Source: Streptomyces stelliscabiei (GTDB taxonomy: Bacteria > Actinomycetota > Actinomycetes > Streptomycetales > Streptomycetaceae). Taken from it: a stretch of 64,000 bases of DNA. The position numbers and the translations under genes are program-made. The stretch lies in contig NZ_JADBGF010000001.1 in NCBI RefSeq assembly GCF_014873495.1, positions 10,168,001 through 10,232,000 on the forward strand, in the 5' to 3' direction. Position 1 is the stretch's first letter, and each line of letters opens with the position of its first letter. Shown piece by piece: positions 50,601 to 60,500 of the stretch. The notes beneath the pieces were generated by a model, which made no database searches, was not told where the DNA came from, and saw nothing but the letters and a program-made list of their open reading frames with translations.

Positions 50601-53600
50601 GGCTGGTAGGCCGCGAAATCGAACGGACTCGCGCTGCCTGGAACGGTTTCCGGGCTGACCTGGATGCGCCGGTTCAGCAGGCCCGGCAGACCCCAGGTGT
50701 TCAGCTCCTTGATGAAGAGTTCCACGAACGGGTGGTAGTGGGGTTGGAACCGGAACGACGAGATGGACCAGCTGTGCCAGGCTCGGGAGAAGTACGTCCA
50801 GTAGGTGCGGTGGTCGTAGTCGACGAAATAGGTCCGTGCGGGATCCCAGGTGAAGAAGGAACCGGAACCGGCGAACCCCAGGGCCTGCGAGTCGATCACC
50901 GTCCAGGTGCGGCCCGGCACGATGTTCTGCAGCAGCATGATCGGCTCGGCGTTCGAATGGGACTGAATGCGGTGCGGCTCGTCTTTCGGGGAATCGATCT
51001 CGGACGAGTAGTAGAAGTACTGGGGCGGGTCGAGGTGTTGGATCAGATTTCCACTGAACCGGCTGTTCGGTGGCGAGACGAGGTGCTCGGCGAGGGCCGC
51101 CTCACCAGGCGTGATCTGCGGGCCCAGCTTCTCGAAGTAGTCCTTGCCGTTCGGCGCGAGCCAGTCCGGGACCGGGCTCGTGAACAGGCATGTCCGAATC
51201 TGCGGTGCCGTTCTCGTCCGGAAGGTGATGCGATCCAGCACGAAGACGGCGGTCGCCAGGCGTGACACCGTCATCGGGGTGTCCGACAGGACCTTCGGTG
51301 TCCACTTTCCCTGTTTGAGCTCGCTCCAGTACATCTGGACGTCCCAGTACTTGTCCGGCGTCGGCAGAAAGAAGGCAGAGTTCGCGCTGGGGGTCGGTAC
51401 GCGGTCTGGGACTGTCGCCTTCTCCAGGAACTGCGGCCAGAACATGTAGAGACGGCGGTTGTGCATGCCCAGCGTCAGATGGTCGGACTGGATCTCGAGG
51501 CCGACCGGCTGCCACGGGGTCCAGCGGGCCCGGTTGACTCTGGTGCGGTAGAAGTACTCAGCTCCTTTGTTGCTGCGGGTACGGCCCACGACGTGGAGCA
51601 CGGACTCGTCGCCGATCCGCTCCTCGTACATCGCGCGGATCTCGAGATTGGCCACCTTGTCCAGCTTTTCGAGGTAGCCGCGGTAGGCCTGTTCGACGGT
51701 TTCTGCGGTGACGTCGTTCTGCTGGAGTTCGTTCTCGAGGTCGACGAAGAACGGTGACTTTTCGTCGCGCAGTTCCGGCTCGATCCAGTTCTCCGGGTAG
51801 AGGAAGACCTTGCGGTTGGCTTCCCAGATCCGGTAGCGGCGCATCCATTGCCACTGTTTCCACTTGGGGTCCTTGACGGTGCTCGCCACGATGTCCGGCT
51901 CGAGGTTCAGCAGTACACGTTGGACGAACAACTGGGCGGAGCCGGTGGCCTGCTTCAGACGGGACGTCAGCGCGCAGGCGCTCATCTCGACGTCGATCAG
52001 CAGGTGGCTGTACAGGCCGTTCGCATCGGTCCAGTGCTGACCCTGGATCGGGTCCGGGTGCGCCACCAGCCAGTCCACCAGGACATCGCGGCGCCGCTCG
52101 CGCAACGCGTCCTGCACCGGCCGGTTGGCCTTCAGCCATTGCGGCAGGTCGTAGCGCGCTTTGAGTGCCTGCTTGATCCCATCGGCGATCGCGGCGCTCG
52201 GCGTGGCGTCGGCCCAGGCGATGGCCCGCTTCGCCTCGACGCCCAGCCGGGGTAGTGCCGCCATGCAGTACGCGACACGACGGAGATTCTCCGCTCTCGC
52301 GAGCTGGGCTTTGACCTGGTCCACGCCCGTCGCTGTCAGCCAGCCGAATGCGGTGACGAGCGCGGTGATGTCCTCGGCGCGCCAGGCGGTCAGCTTGGCC
52401 AGCGCGGTGATCGTGGCAGTGGACGGCGCGGTCGGCGAGAGCAGTTCGTCGGCGAAGTCCAGCGCGGACAGGCTGGACGCGGGCAGGTGCGACTTCCAGT
52501 CGAAGAACCATTGCATCGCCGTCCATCGGCCGATCGCGACGGTGATGCTCTGGTCGAAGCCAAGCATGTCGGCCCGGATCCAGCCGAGGCGTTCGGCGTG
52601 GTCGCCGGACAGCCACCAGCTCACCTCGGCGGGCTTCATGTTCAGCTTGCCGATGACGATCGCGACCTTGTGCAGGAGCCGCAGGGCCTTGTAGATGTCC
52701 GAGAAGGTCAGCTCGTCCAGGGGGAACTGGAAGCTGCCGTCAGCCGCCGTGACGAGCAGCCGGGGGTCGTTGATCACCCTGCGCAGATCGGTGGTCGAGC
52801 TCGGCAGATGGAGCCTGGTCAACGCCGTCTCTGCGGAAGGCTCGTCGATTCCGAGGAGCGCGGCCACCTGCTGGTCGACGTAGAGGTCCTTCTGCGCACG
52901 GAGCAGAAACGCCTGCAGCTTCGGCATGACGAAGGCGAACCGTGCGTCGATCCGCTCCTGTCGCTTGGCCGGTGTCTCACCGGGCGGCAGCGCGGCCAGC
53001 TTCGTATGGGCTTCGGTCAGATCGTTGAAGAGGACACCGAAGTAGCGGTCGATGAGAGCCTCGCGTTCGGCGGTGCTACCTGTCCAGCTGCCGTTCACGA
53101 GGGCCATTGCGGTCACCAGGTCGGCGTCCGCCGCGAGGGTGGGGACGAGCCCCAGACGGGTGGTGACGTAGTCGGCGTCGGTTTCGTCCTTCTGCCGTGC
53201 CAGTCGGTCGGCGATCTCCGTGAGGCCTTGTCTGAGCTGTTTCAGAAAGGCCAGTACGGCGCGGTCCTCCAGCGCGATGCCGGAATTGACCGTGAAGTGG
53301 TGGGTCAGCAGATAGTCGAGGTCAGCGACGGAGAACGCCGATGACGTCACCTGATCGACCAGGCTGCTGAATTCCACGGCGCTGGCCGGCGACGTGAAGG
53401 GGTCGGAGCTCCACATTCTCCCCAGTCGAAGGAATTCACCGATGGTGAGGCCGAGCCCTCGGCTCAGTGCGGTGATCCGGTGCAGGTCGGCGAGGACCCC
53501 GGCGTTGAGCGGGGAGCCGAAGTCCAGCGATCGGTCGGCCAGGATGAGGCCGAGGTCGCTCTCGCTGAGGCGTAGGCCGGCGAGCAGGCCAGGTACCCGC

Positions 53601-56600
53601 TGGCCGATCGTTCCGCCGAGTTCGGCGGCCCGCGGCGGGAAGCCGCCGGTTGCGTCCACCAGCCGGTTCCGGAAGAGGCGCTGGTAGACGGTCTGGACCG
53701 GAATTCCTCCGTCCGTGGCGCGGTCGACGTACTCGTGGTCGTCGAAGCCGGCGAACACCGTGACCAGCGTGGACCAGTCCAGCCCGGTCCGCTCCTGCAA
53801 CCGCCGGATCGAGGCGATGCCGCGCAGCCCGGTGTCGTTGAGGGTCCAGGCAGTGAGGTAGCGGTCGAGCTCCCACATCGGAATTCCCAGCCGCCGCCAG
53901 AGCCGCACGAAACGGTGGATCTGGCCCAGTGCGTCCGCGGTCAGGCCACCGATGGTGAAGGAGGAGGTGTCGCAGGCGGCCGCGTTCGGGTCGGCCGGTT
54001 CGAGGATGGTGAGGGCATTTGCCGGATCGACCCAGCGCATCTCCAGCAGCTGCACCAGGTCTCGGTAGGCGAGCTTGGTCCGGTGCAGCATCACGGGCAC
54101 CTTGGCGAGCACTTCGATCCAGGTACCGGTCACGTTCTGGGTCGGGTCCGTCGGGGTGTCCGGGTGCGGAATGGAGTTGCCGGTCTCGGCGAGTCCCCAG
54201 TACTCCCACGGCTGACGCCCGAGTGTGCCGCTCAGGACCTGCCGCTCGACATCCCCGATCCCCAACAGCGCACAGTCGACCTGCGCGTCGGTCGGCGTCT
54301 TCGCCGCGCCGTCCGGTGAGGACCGCTGGAACAGTCCGAGCAGCCGCGGTTGCGGCACGCCGAGCTGATCCAGGTAGCCGCGGCTCTGCTCGTTGGGGAG
54401 GTTGAACGGCAGACTGAACGGAAACACCTCGCCGGTGAGCTTGGTGTAAGCGGAGAGGTTCAGATGCTCGGGATTGGCGCGTACCTCGGCCGCGGAGCCG
54501 GTCGTCTGACGGGTCGCCCGCAAGAAGAGGGCGGCTCCCCGGTGGAAGACGCTGTACGAGTGGGTGCTGTCCCTGATCACCCACCGGCCCTGGCTGTCCG
54601 GGGCGTACACCCAGGCGTCGTCGCTGATGGCGACGTCCTTCGTCCTCAGCTCCGCCAGGATCTCCGGTGCGATCGGCCCTTCGACCAGCTTCGGTACGAT
54701 CCCGGGATCCAGGACAACCAGCGCGGGGGGAGTGACGACGTCTTCCAGAATCTCGTTGACCAGGTCGATGTACGGAACGGCGGTGTTGGTGTTCTCGCAG
54801 CTCAACTCCACGTCGCCGAGGTCGGGGCGTCGCTCGAGTAGAACCTGAAGGACGCCTTTGCCGCTGTGGGGGCCAGTGCCCTGAGTGCCGCGGTCGCCCA
54901 GGAAGCGCAGGACGTCCACGAAATGTGCGGCCGGGCTGTACACCGACCGGCAGGCGGGGCAGTCGCAGTAATCGAGGGATCCGATGAGGGTCTGCAGGCT
55001 GGGCAAGGTTCTCGGCTGGGGCTCGCGCTCGAGTTCTGCCTGCGGGGTAGGGAAGGCACCCGCCAGAAGCTGGGACTCAGGCGTCGTCTGCGGACTGGGC
55101 AGGGCGGCGGGCAGGGCCCCGGTCAGCGCGCGGTTGTAGTCGGCGAAGGTGGTCAATGCGAGGGCGTACGCGTTCTCCGCCCGGCGGTAAATCCTCCGCG
55201 CCTCGATCCTGTTGATCGACCCGGCCAGGACACTGACGAACTGCCCCTCACCCATGAAGTAGATCTGCTGGGCGGAGTCGATGCTCTGGGACAGCAGGGC
55301 GTTCGCGGCGCTGAACGTCGGATTGAGTTTGAACACCCGCTGCACCGAAGCGAGCTCCGCGAGGAGCTCGGCATCTGGCTGGGCGGCTGCCGCGCCGTCC
55401 TGTCGCTGGCGGTCGCCACCGTTCCGTGAGAGTTGCTCAGCCAGGTAGTGGTCGATCCGGAAGCGGTCGAGGTGGAAGTCAGGATGATCATCCAGGAACC
55501 GGGCGACACGACGACTCAGCTGCTCCGCTGACGAGTCAGATCGGACGATCTTCGCCGCCAGGGACGCGGTCGGATAGGACCGCTCGAACTGCTGGTCGAG
55601 GATGGCCGCGTACGTCGCCTTCTTCTCCTCGGTGGTGGTGCCGTCCATGTTGTCCGGCACGCCGACCGGAGTGCCGTTGGGAAGCCGTCGCGCGAACACG
55701 TCGAACCAGTCCGCTTTGGAATACTGCGCCAGAGCGCGTTTCGTCAGTCGGCCGCTGTTGATGTCGTCGGCCAGCACCGTTACCAGCGGCACGTGATTGC
55801 GGGTCAGCGACCCGATTTCCACTACGGTCCGCACCTTCTTGACGGTGGCGTCCGGCAGTGACGGATCATCATCCAGCCGCTTCCACAGCTCGGCCAGCGA
55901 TCCGGTGTGGTCTGACATCGTGGCGAGAATCGTGGTGCGCTGGTCGGCCGGCACATTGGCGACGTTGAGCAGCTGGCCGATCGTGCCCTTGCCTCCGCCC
56001 ACGGTGATGTCGGCCGTGTACTTGAGCCTGATGCGCGCAAGGACCGCGAGGAATTCACCGATCCTGGGCCGCAGGTTGGCCGACACCAGGTTGTCGTCGA
56101 TGGCCTTGACCAGCAGGTCTCGCTGCCGTTGTTCATCCAGACCGGACAGCGCCCGGAGCAGCGCTTCCTCCATCAGAATGATGCGCTCGGGGTGCTGGAC
56201 GTCGGCGAGCAGGGACTCACGGAAGATCGATGGCTCGCCCTGGCGGAGGAAGGCGAAGAAGACTTCGGCAGGCAGCGGCGTCCCGTCCCGCTGGGTCCTG
56301 TCGGCGAGCCGCCAGCTGGCCACCCAGGTGCCGATCTCAAGCGCCGTATAGCCGGTCTCGCCGACGAGGAACGACACGTCCTGATGCTGCTGGTCCTCGC
56401 GCAGGTCGATCGGCGCGAGAGTGCCGAGTAGCGGTGTGATGACGCCCGTCTGCACCTCCCATTCGGAAGGCCCGGAATAGACCGCACCCTGAAGCGTCAG
56501 GTTGACCTCGTAGTCGGCGGGCGCGTTGTAGTGCACCGGAGACCGGAACAAGACCGTGCTGAATCTGAGCACAACAAGAACCAGGTCTGCCGATCCCTTC

Positions 56601-57094
56601 TCGTCCGCATTGAATTTGTTGTCGGTGTAGGAGATCTCATAGCGTCCGTCCGGGCCCACGGCTTTTTGACCGAGCAACTGCTCCGTCCGTAGGTCTCGGT
56701 CGAACGCTTGCACGGTTACATTCTGCATCGCCTGGCCGAACTGGTCCCGTACGATGCCGCTCACCGTTCGCTGGGCGGGCGTCGTTGGCTGGAACCCCGT
56801 CTTTAGACTGATCACCGTCTCCGGTGCCTGCTTGCGGTTCGGCTTGCTCGTGCCCACCACGATTCCGTCGATCAGCACCTTGATGATGACCGTGGCGACG
56901 TGGGTATGCGGATCTGAGGAGTCCTCATCCACCCTGATCCGGTAGCGGCCGGCGCTCTCGGTAAAGGCCTCCCCGAGCGGTGAATCCTGGTGACCCTGCC
57001 CCGGCCCGGAGGCCCGGACCAGCGCGTCCGGCAGCGGACTGCCCTTAGAATCCGTAATCGTTCCAGTGATCAGATATGACCGCTCTGCTGGCAT
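47681..57094 (-). CDS. Tc toxin TcA component
   Basis: A protein of about 3137 residues, the pore/injection subunit of a Tc toxin. The start has two consecutive beta-sandwich (transthyretin/carboxypeptidase-regulatory-like) modules: LITGTITDSKGSPLPDALVR and RTVSGIVRDQFGQAMQNVTV. The TcA signature DYCDCPACRSVYSPAAHFVD lies near residue 705 (VRP1-like region). Further on are the neuraminidase-like/ABC-toxin-N segment and receptor-binding-type regions (FYYSSEIDSPKDEPHRIQSH, LFFHVPMFIAGKLAANQRFE), a long alpha-helical channel region around 2450-2850 (AGHARRAQEWEHQAAMAATE) and the C-terminal SLSVPCVVGPYGTVGCTLTL, a classic TcA end. In known systems TcA pentamers inject TcC effector through a translocation channel. 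The ATG at 57094 has GGGAGCAG upstream; the longer frame adds 14 residues without a site. Confidence 0.92.
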   Translation of the reverse strand: MPAERSYLITGTITDSKGSPLPDALVRASGPGQGHQDSPLGEAFTESAGRYRIRVDEDSSDPHTHVATVIIKVLIDGIVVGTSKPNRKQAPETVISLKTGFQPTTPAQRTVSGIVRDQFGQAMQNVTVQAFDRDLRTEQLLGQKAVGPDGRYEISYTDNKFNADEKGSADLVLVVLRFSTVLFRSPVHYNAPADYEVNLTLQGAVYSGPSEWEVQTGVITPLLGTLAPIDLREDQQHQDVSFLVGETGYTALEIGTWVASWRLADRTQRDGTPLPAEVFFAFLRQGEPSIFRESLLADVQHPERIILMEEALLRALSGLDEQRQRDLLVKAIDDNLVSANLRPRIGEFLAVLARIRLKYTADITVGGGKGTIGQLLNVANVPADQRTTILATMSDHTGSLAELWKRLDDDPSLPDATVKKVRTVVEIGSLTRNHVPLVTVLADDINSGRLTKRALAQYSKADWFDVFARRLPNGTPVGVPDNMDGTTTEEKKATYAAILDQQFERSYPTASLAAKIVRSDSSAEQLSRRVARFLDDHPDFHLDRFRIDHYLAEQLSRNGGDRQRQDGAAAAQPDAELLAELASVQRVFKLNPTFSAANALLSQSIDSAQQIYFMGEGQFVSVLAGSINRIEARRIYRRAENAYALALTTFADYNRALTGALPAALPSPQTTPESQLLAGAFPTPQAELEREPQPRTLPSLQTLIGSLDYCDCPACRSVYSPAAHFVDVLRFLGDRGTQGTGPHSGKGVLQVLLERRPDLGDVELSCENTNTAVPYIDLVNEILEDVVTPPALVVLDPGIVPKLVEGPIAPEILAELRTKDVAISDDAWVYAPDSQGRWVIRDSTHSYSVFHRGAALFLRATRQTTGSAAEVRANPEHLNLSAYTKLTGEVFPFSLPFNLPNEQSRGYLDQLGVPQPRLLGLFQRSSPDGAAKTPTDAQVDCALLGIGDVERQVLSGTLGRQPWEYWGLAETGNSIPHPDTPTDPTQNVTGTWIEVLAKVPVMLHRTKLAYRDLVQLLEMRWVDPANALTILEPADPNAAACDTSSFTIGGLTADALGQIHRFVRLWRRLGIPMWELDRYLTAWTLNDTGLRGIASIRRLQERTGLDWSTLVTVFAGFDDHEYVDRATDGGIPVQTVYQRLFRNRLVDATGGFPPRAAELGGTIGQRVPGLLAGLRLSESDLGLILADRSLDFGSPLNAGVLADLHRITALSRGLGLTIGEFLRLGRMWSSDPFTSPASAVEFSSLVDQVTSSAFSVADLDYLLTHHFTVNSGIALEDRAVLAFLKQLRQGLTEIADRLARQKDETDADYVTTRLGLVPTLAADADLVTAMALVNGSWTGSTAEREALIDRYFGVLFNDLTEAHTKLAALPPGETPAKRQERIDARFAFVMPKLQAFLLRAQKDLYVDQQVAALLGIDEPSAETALTRLHLPSSTTDLRRVINDPRLLVTAADGSFQFPLDELTFSDIYKALRLLHKVAIVIGKLNMKPAEVSWWLSGDHAERLGWIRADMLGFDQSITVAIGRWTAMQWFFDWKSHLPASSLSALDFADELLSPTAPSTATITALAKLTAWRAEDITALVTAFGWLTATGVDQVKAQLARAENLRRVAYCMAALPRLGVEAKRAIAWADATPSAAIADGIKQALKARYDLPQWLKANRPVQDALRERRRDVLVDWLVAHPDPIQGQHWTDANGLYSHLLIDVEMSACALTSRLKQATGSAQLFVQRVLLNLEPDIVASTVKDPKWKQWQWMRRYRIWEANRKVFLYPENWIEPELRDEKSPFFVDLENELQQNDVTAETVEQAYRGYLEKLDKVANLEIRAMYEERIGDESVLHVVGRTRSNKGAEYFYRTRVNRARWTPWQPVGLEIQSDHLTLGMHNRRLYMFWPQFLEKATVPDRVPTPSANSAFFLPTPDKYWDVQMYWSELKQGKWTPKVLSDTPMTVSRLATAVFVLDRITFRTRTAPQIRTCLFTSPVPDWLAPNGKDYFEKLGPQITPGEAALAEHLVSPPNSRFSGNLIQHLDPPQYFYYSSEIDSPKDEPHRIQSHSNAEPIMLLQNIVPGRTWTVIDSQALGFAGSGSFFTWDPARTYFVDYDHRTYWTYFSRAWHSWSISSFRFQPHYHPFVELFIKELNTWGLPGLLNRRIQVSPETVPGSASPFDFAAYQPNNDTVARPWPTEEVDFDYEGAYAAYNWELFFHVPMFIAGKLAANQRFEEALEWYHSVFNPTSTDTATPDPDTPQQKFWITKPFYETTKADYYQQKIENIMKVIAKGDAKLQAQVTEWRDHPFNPHLIARMRTVAYQKNVLIKYIQTLIAWGDQLFGQDTVESNNEATQLYVLAATMLGPRPKNVPRRVPNPVRTFYQLQAAGIDVFGNVLRQVENLLPGVPAPSAPVPDGPELPRLDVLYFGIPTNEKLLTLWDAVDDRLFKIRHCMNIAGQVRQLPLFEPPIDPALLVKATAAGLDIGAALSDISAPMPAYRFSVMLQRAQEVCAAVSNLGAAMLSALEKRDVEAFTALRSSHEMALLDLLRDVRDSQVAEARETWEASLRSRDVVELRRAYHQRLLDEGLNTGEHVSLALSGVSLGLEATIVVGTILSGGLKLIPTFLAGAAGFGGTPTVSGSTGGPQIGGAAESAVSVLRSLATAAEKGASVASVLAGHARRAQEWEHQAAMAATELPQVDKQILAAEIRHRIAEQELRHHDRQRENATAEEDFQRTKFTNKELFDWMVGQLSAVYFQSYQLAFDLAKRAERCFRHELGLSDSNYVRYGYWDSLRKGLLAGERLGHDLRRLDAAYLELHKREYELTKHISLADLDPVALLQLKTNGECFIDIPEAIFDLDHPGQYFRRLKTVSLSVPCVVGPYGTVGCTLTLTANSLRKDASLLGGKYPRDPAGDIRFRDGVTAVQSIATSSAVNDAGVFDLRFDDQRYLPFEGAGAISSWHLRLNSEIAQFDTDSISDVVIHLQYTAREGGGLLRTEALKDIDKTLSSVALAGGRNGLYRVLDLKREFPDEFYRFLHPANPTDDQTIELGDLTDRLPSFTRAFATKKVRRVEIAARMKDTATYEVQLAPLGSGSGDLLTLAPDPTYRGMHRATKDLTGQEAPMTGWTVKIRKAGAPDFDSLPADAVDELFLILNYTVD

Positions 57095-57553
57095 GATGCT
57101 GCTCCCAGTGTCAAACGCGCCGTGTTTTCGGAGCACGTCTTGCCATGCGTTTCCGCTGAGTCAGCACCATGGACAGGCCTAGGCGCCCCTCTTGCCCCGC
57201 TATGTAACGACTCTGAGTCTGTAGGGCTAGATTTCGCAATTGCTGCTCCGCCGACGGAGTACACATAGCCGACTATCAACTCACGGTTCCGGGGCCACGT
57301 GGCACGCAGCCCGCCCAAGGCCTGCAGGCGTAGGGCGGCCTAGACATACACGCTGCTCTGACGGTGCGAGCGATGTGTTCCTGCTGTCGACCGGCGACGC
57401 GGGCCTTGACCCCCTACTTCTCACCCGGCTGCGGGCGCGGTGAGACGGCCGTCGCCTTTCAGTTCACCGATGACAGCGCCACCCGCAGGAGCGGCCCCGC
57501 ACCGCACCACCGGCGTGTGCCCACGCCGCCCCGGGTGCGGGCGGTCGGCGGCG
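57095..57553. other. Gap between TPR-CHAT and TcA genes
   Basis: About 460 bp without a supported gene. It should contain the TcA promoter and the end of the caspase/CHAT transcript. Short AT-richer patches lie near 57190-57240, but I cannot pick a convincing -35/-10 pair and no strong hairpin was found, so read-through from CHAT into TcA is possible. Confidence 0.4.
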
Positions 57554-60500
57554 TCATCGAGAACCCGGATCGACATCGCTCAGGAAGCCTGCGGGCATCG
57601 GCCTGGGATCGCCCTGGCAGATGAATGCGCCCCAGTAGTAAGGATCGGGCTTGCGGGCACGCATCGCCAACTGGGCCGCGCGGAACGCGGAACCGCGCGG
57701 TTCGCCACGCTTGAGGCGACCGTAGAAATCTTCCATGAGCTCCTGCGTCTCCCGGTCGGGGACCTGCCACAGGCTCATCACCAGGGTCCGGGCGCCAGCG
57801 ATCCCCACCGACCGGCGCAGCCCGTACACCCCCTGCCCGACGGCGACCAGCCCGCGACCGGTGTCGCAGGCAGACAGCACGACGAGTTCGGTGCCGGACA
57901 GGTCCATGGTGGCGAGGTCGGCTGCGGTCAGTAGCCCGTCTTCCGCCTCTTGGGGCAGGTGGCCGCGGCGCAGCCAGGTGTTGGCTCCTGCGAGCGCGAG
58001 CCCGGAGTTGAGCAGCGGGGCGGGGAAGGCGCTGAATGCGCGGCGGTCGGCCTGCCGGGTGCTGCTTTCCGCCGGCTGGTCGTCGTCGAGGAAGTAGCCG
58101 TGCGAGGCGATATGGAGAATGACGGGCGACCGTTGCTGTTTGAGCGGTCCTTCGACGGCATCGGTACCGAGCCACGCCTGGACACCGAGCAGGTCGGCGA
58201 CGTGCTGGCCTTCCTCGCGGGTTCCCGGTAGCCGGGCGAAGCGAAGGCCCGCAGCCCGTCGCTCGTCTGGTTCGCCGTCCGGGGGAGCCGGGTCGGTGGT
58301 CGTGTCGAGGGCGAGGTCGTAGTCGGGGTCGGCGACGACGACCGGGGGACTGGCCGGCTCGGGGACGGTTGCGTGGGCAGGGACCAGGTCGCGGCCGCTC
58401 GTCAGGTAGGTGATCTCGTGGTCATCGATGACGAGGCGGGTGTCTTCGAGGGGCAGGATCTCGAAGGGCAGGGTGTACAGCTGGGCGTCGGGAGCAAGGA
58501 ACCACCGCGTCCGGTCGTTGATCCGCAAGGGGTCTACAAGGGTCTTGCGTAGTTCGACGGCTGCTTTGCCGGTCGCCCGTGCGGCGTCGTCCGCAGCGGT
58601 CTTGCCCAGGTCGATATCGCGTGCCCGGCCGCCACGGCTGACGTAGCGGCGCAGCAGGATGATGTTCGTGTCGATGCTGTCGGCCTTGCCCAGGTCGATC
58701 AGGCGGACATCGTCGTCGCGACCGGGCGTGAGGACGAAGGCGTAGTACCGGTCGGGTCCCCACCGGGACTCGCCTTTCGCCCGGACGGCCGTCTCGTCGA
58801 GTGTCGGAACGCACAGGAACTCGACGAGCGCCGAACCCTCGGGAAGCCGGGACCGGACGGCTTCCAGGGTGACCCGCTGCAGGACCTCGCCCAGCCATCC
58901 GCCGTCAGGAAAGAGGATCCGGAGTTCGGACTCGAGGCGGTCGCGGTTTCCCATGAGGGCCCCCGCCGTGCCGGCGTATTCGTAAAGCCGTTCCAGCCAA
59001 TCCTCCCGGCTCAGGTCGCCCTGTTCGGGCCATCCCTCCATGAGGTGCGCGTACACCTCTTGGTGGGCCCCCTCGATCTTCGGGTACATTCCGTACCGCA
59101 GGTTGCGCGCGAAGGTGGCGAGCACGTCCTCGAGCACATTCTCGATGTCCTGTGGGATCTCGCCGTTCTCGATGCTCTGCAGCACCTCGGCGAGTTTGCT
59201 TTGTGCGTCGCCGCCGTCGTGCTCTCTGCTGTGGATCTCCTCGCGCCTGCGGATGAAGTCGGCCTCTGCCACGATTCCCTTGCGCCGCCAGACGACCTCC
59301 AACAATTGCGATACCAGGCCGGGGGACTGGAACCGAGGCTGGCCGAGGATGTTCAGCAGTGCGACCGGCTGGTCGACGGAGAGGGACGACATACCTGCCA
59401 CTGCGGACTGCCCCAGGACGAGATCGTCCTGGTGCCGCTCGGCAGTCAGAAGGACGTTGATCGCCTCGCGTTCGCGTCCCATCCCGACGAGGGCAGAACC
59501 GAGATCCCGCAACAGCTCGATGTACAGCGGTTTCTGTTCCGCATCGGTGTCCCCGCCCAGTAGCTCGACCGCGTGTCGCAACAGCTTCTCCGCGCCCTCC
59601 CAGCGGCCCTTCGCGAGCTGAACCGCTCCGCGCAGGCGGATGGTGGACGCGATGGCCGGAGCATCGTGGCCCACCGCCCCCTCCATCAACTGGAGGCTGG
59701 TCTGCAGAAGTTCGTCGGCCTCGTCGTAGCGGTGTTGGGCCATGTGACACTTCGCCAGGCCAGTGCAGGCGTGCGCGTAGTGTTCGTTGTCGCGGCCGAC
59801 CTTCTGCTCGATTACGTCCATCGCTTGGCGGAGGGTGGTCTCCGCGTCGTCGTGCTGTCCCTCGGCGGAGTCGACTGCAGCCTTACCGATGAGCAGCATT
59901 GCGTGGTCGACGGAGTCCTCGGGGCCAGCCGAGCGATGGAGTTCGATCGCCTCCTCTGCGTAGCGGCGGGCGGAACGCGTGTCCCCGACGTCGAGGTGGA
60001 GGACGGCGAAGTTGTGCGTGGTGACCGCGAGGTCTGCGCCTGACTGGCGGCTCATGACGTACTGGTAACTGAGCATCGCCTCCCTGAACCGGCCGGCGAG
60101 CTTTTGGGCGAGCGCCAACTGGGCAGCCGTGTCTACGACTGTGGGGTGGTCGAAGTCCAGCTTTGAGTGCTCGATCAGGAGGGCTTCGTGGTACCGGTCG
60201 GCGCTGTCGGAATGCCGACCCAACTGGTGATAGAGGTAGCCGAGCTGCTTGAGGCGCGATGCGTACTCCAGCGAGTCTGCGCCGTTCATGCGGCCGACAA
60301 TCTCTACGATCTCCGTTACCAGGACTTCGGCTGCACTGAGCTTTCCCATGTCGATGTAGACGTTGGCGAGGCCGTCGGCCATGCCGATATACCGCAGGTC
60401 GTCGGTGCCGAAGAGGCGGCGCCGAAGATCGAGAGCCTCGCGATAGAGAGGCTCGGCCTCGGTGTGCTTGCCGAGCTCCGCGCACACAAGGGCCAGGTTG

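Noticed and set aside
49379..51265. Plus-strand open frame of 628 codons inside TcA
   Set aside because: Antisense shadow of TcA.
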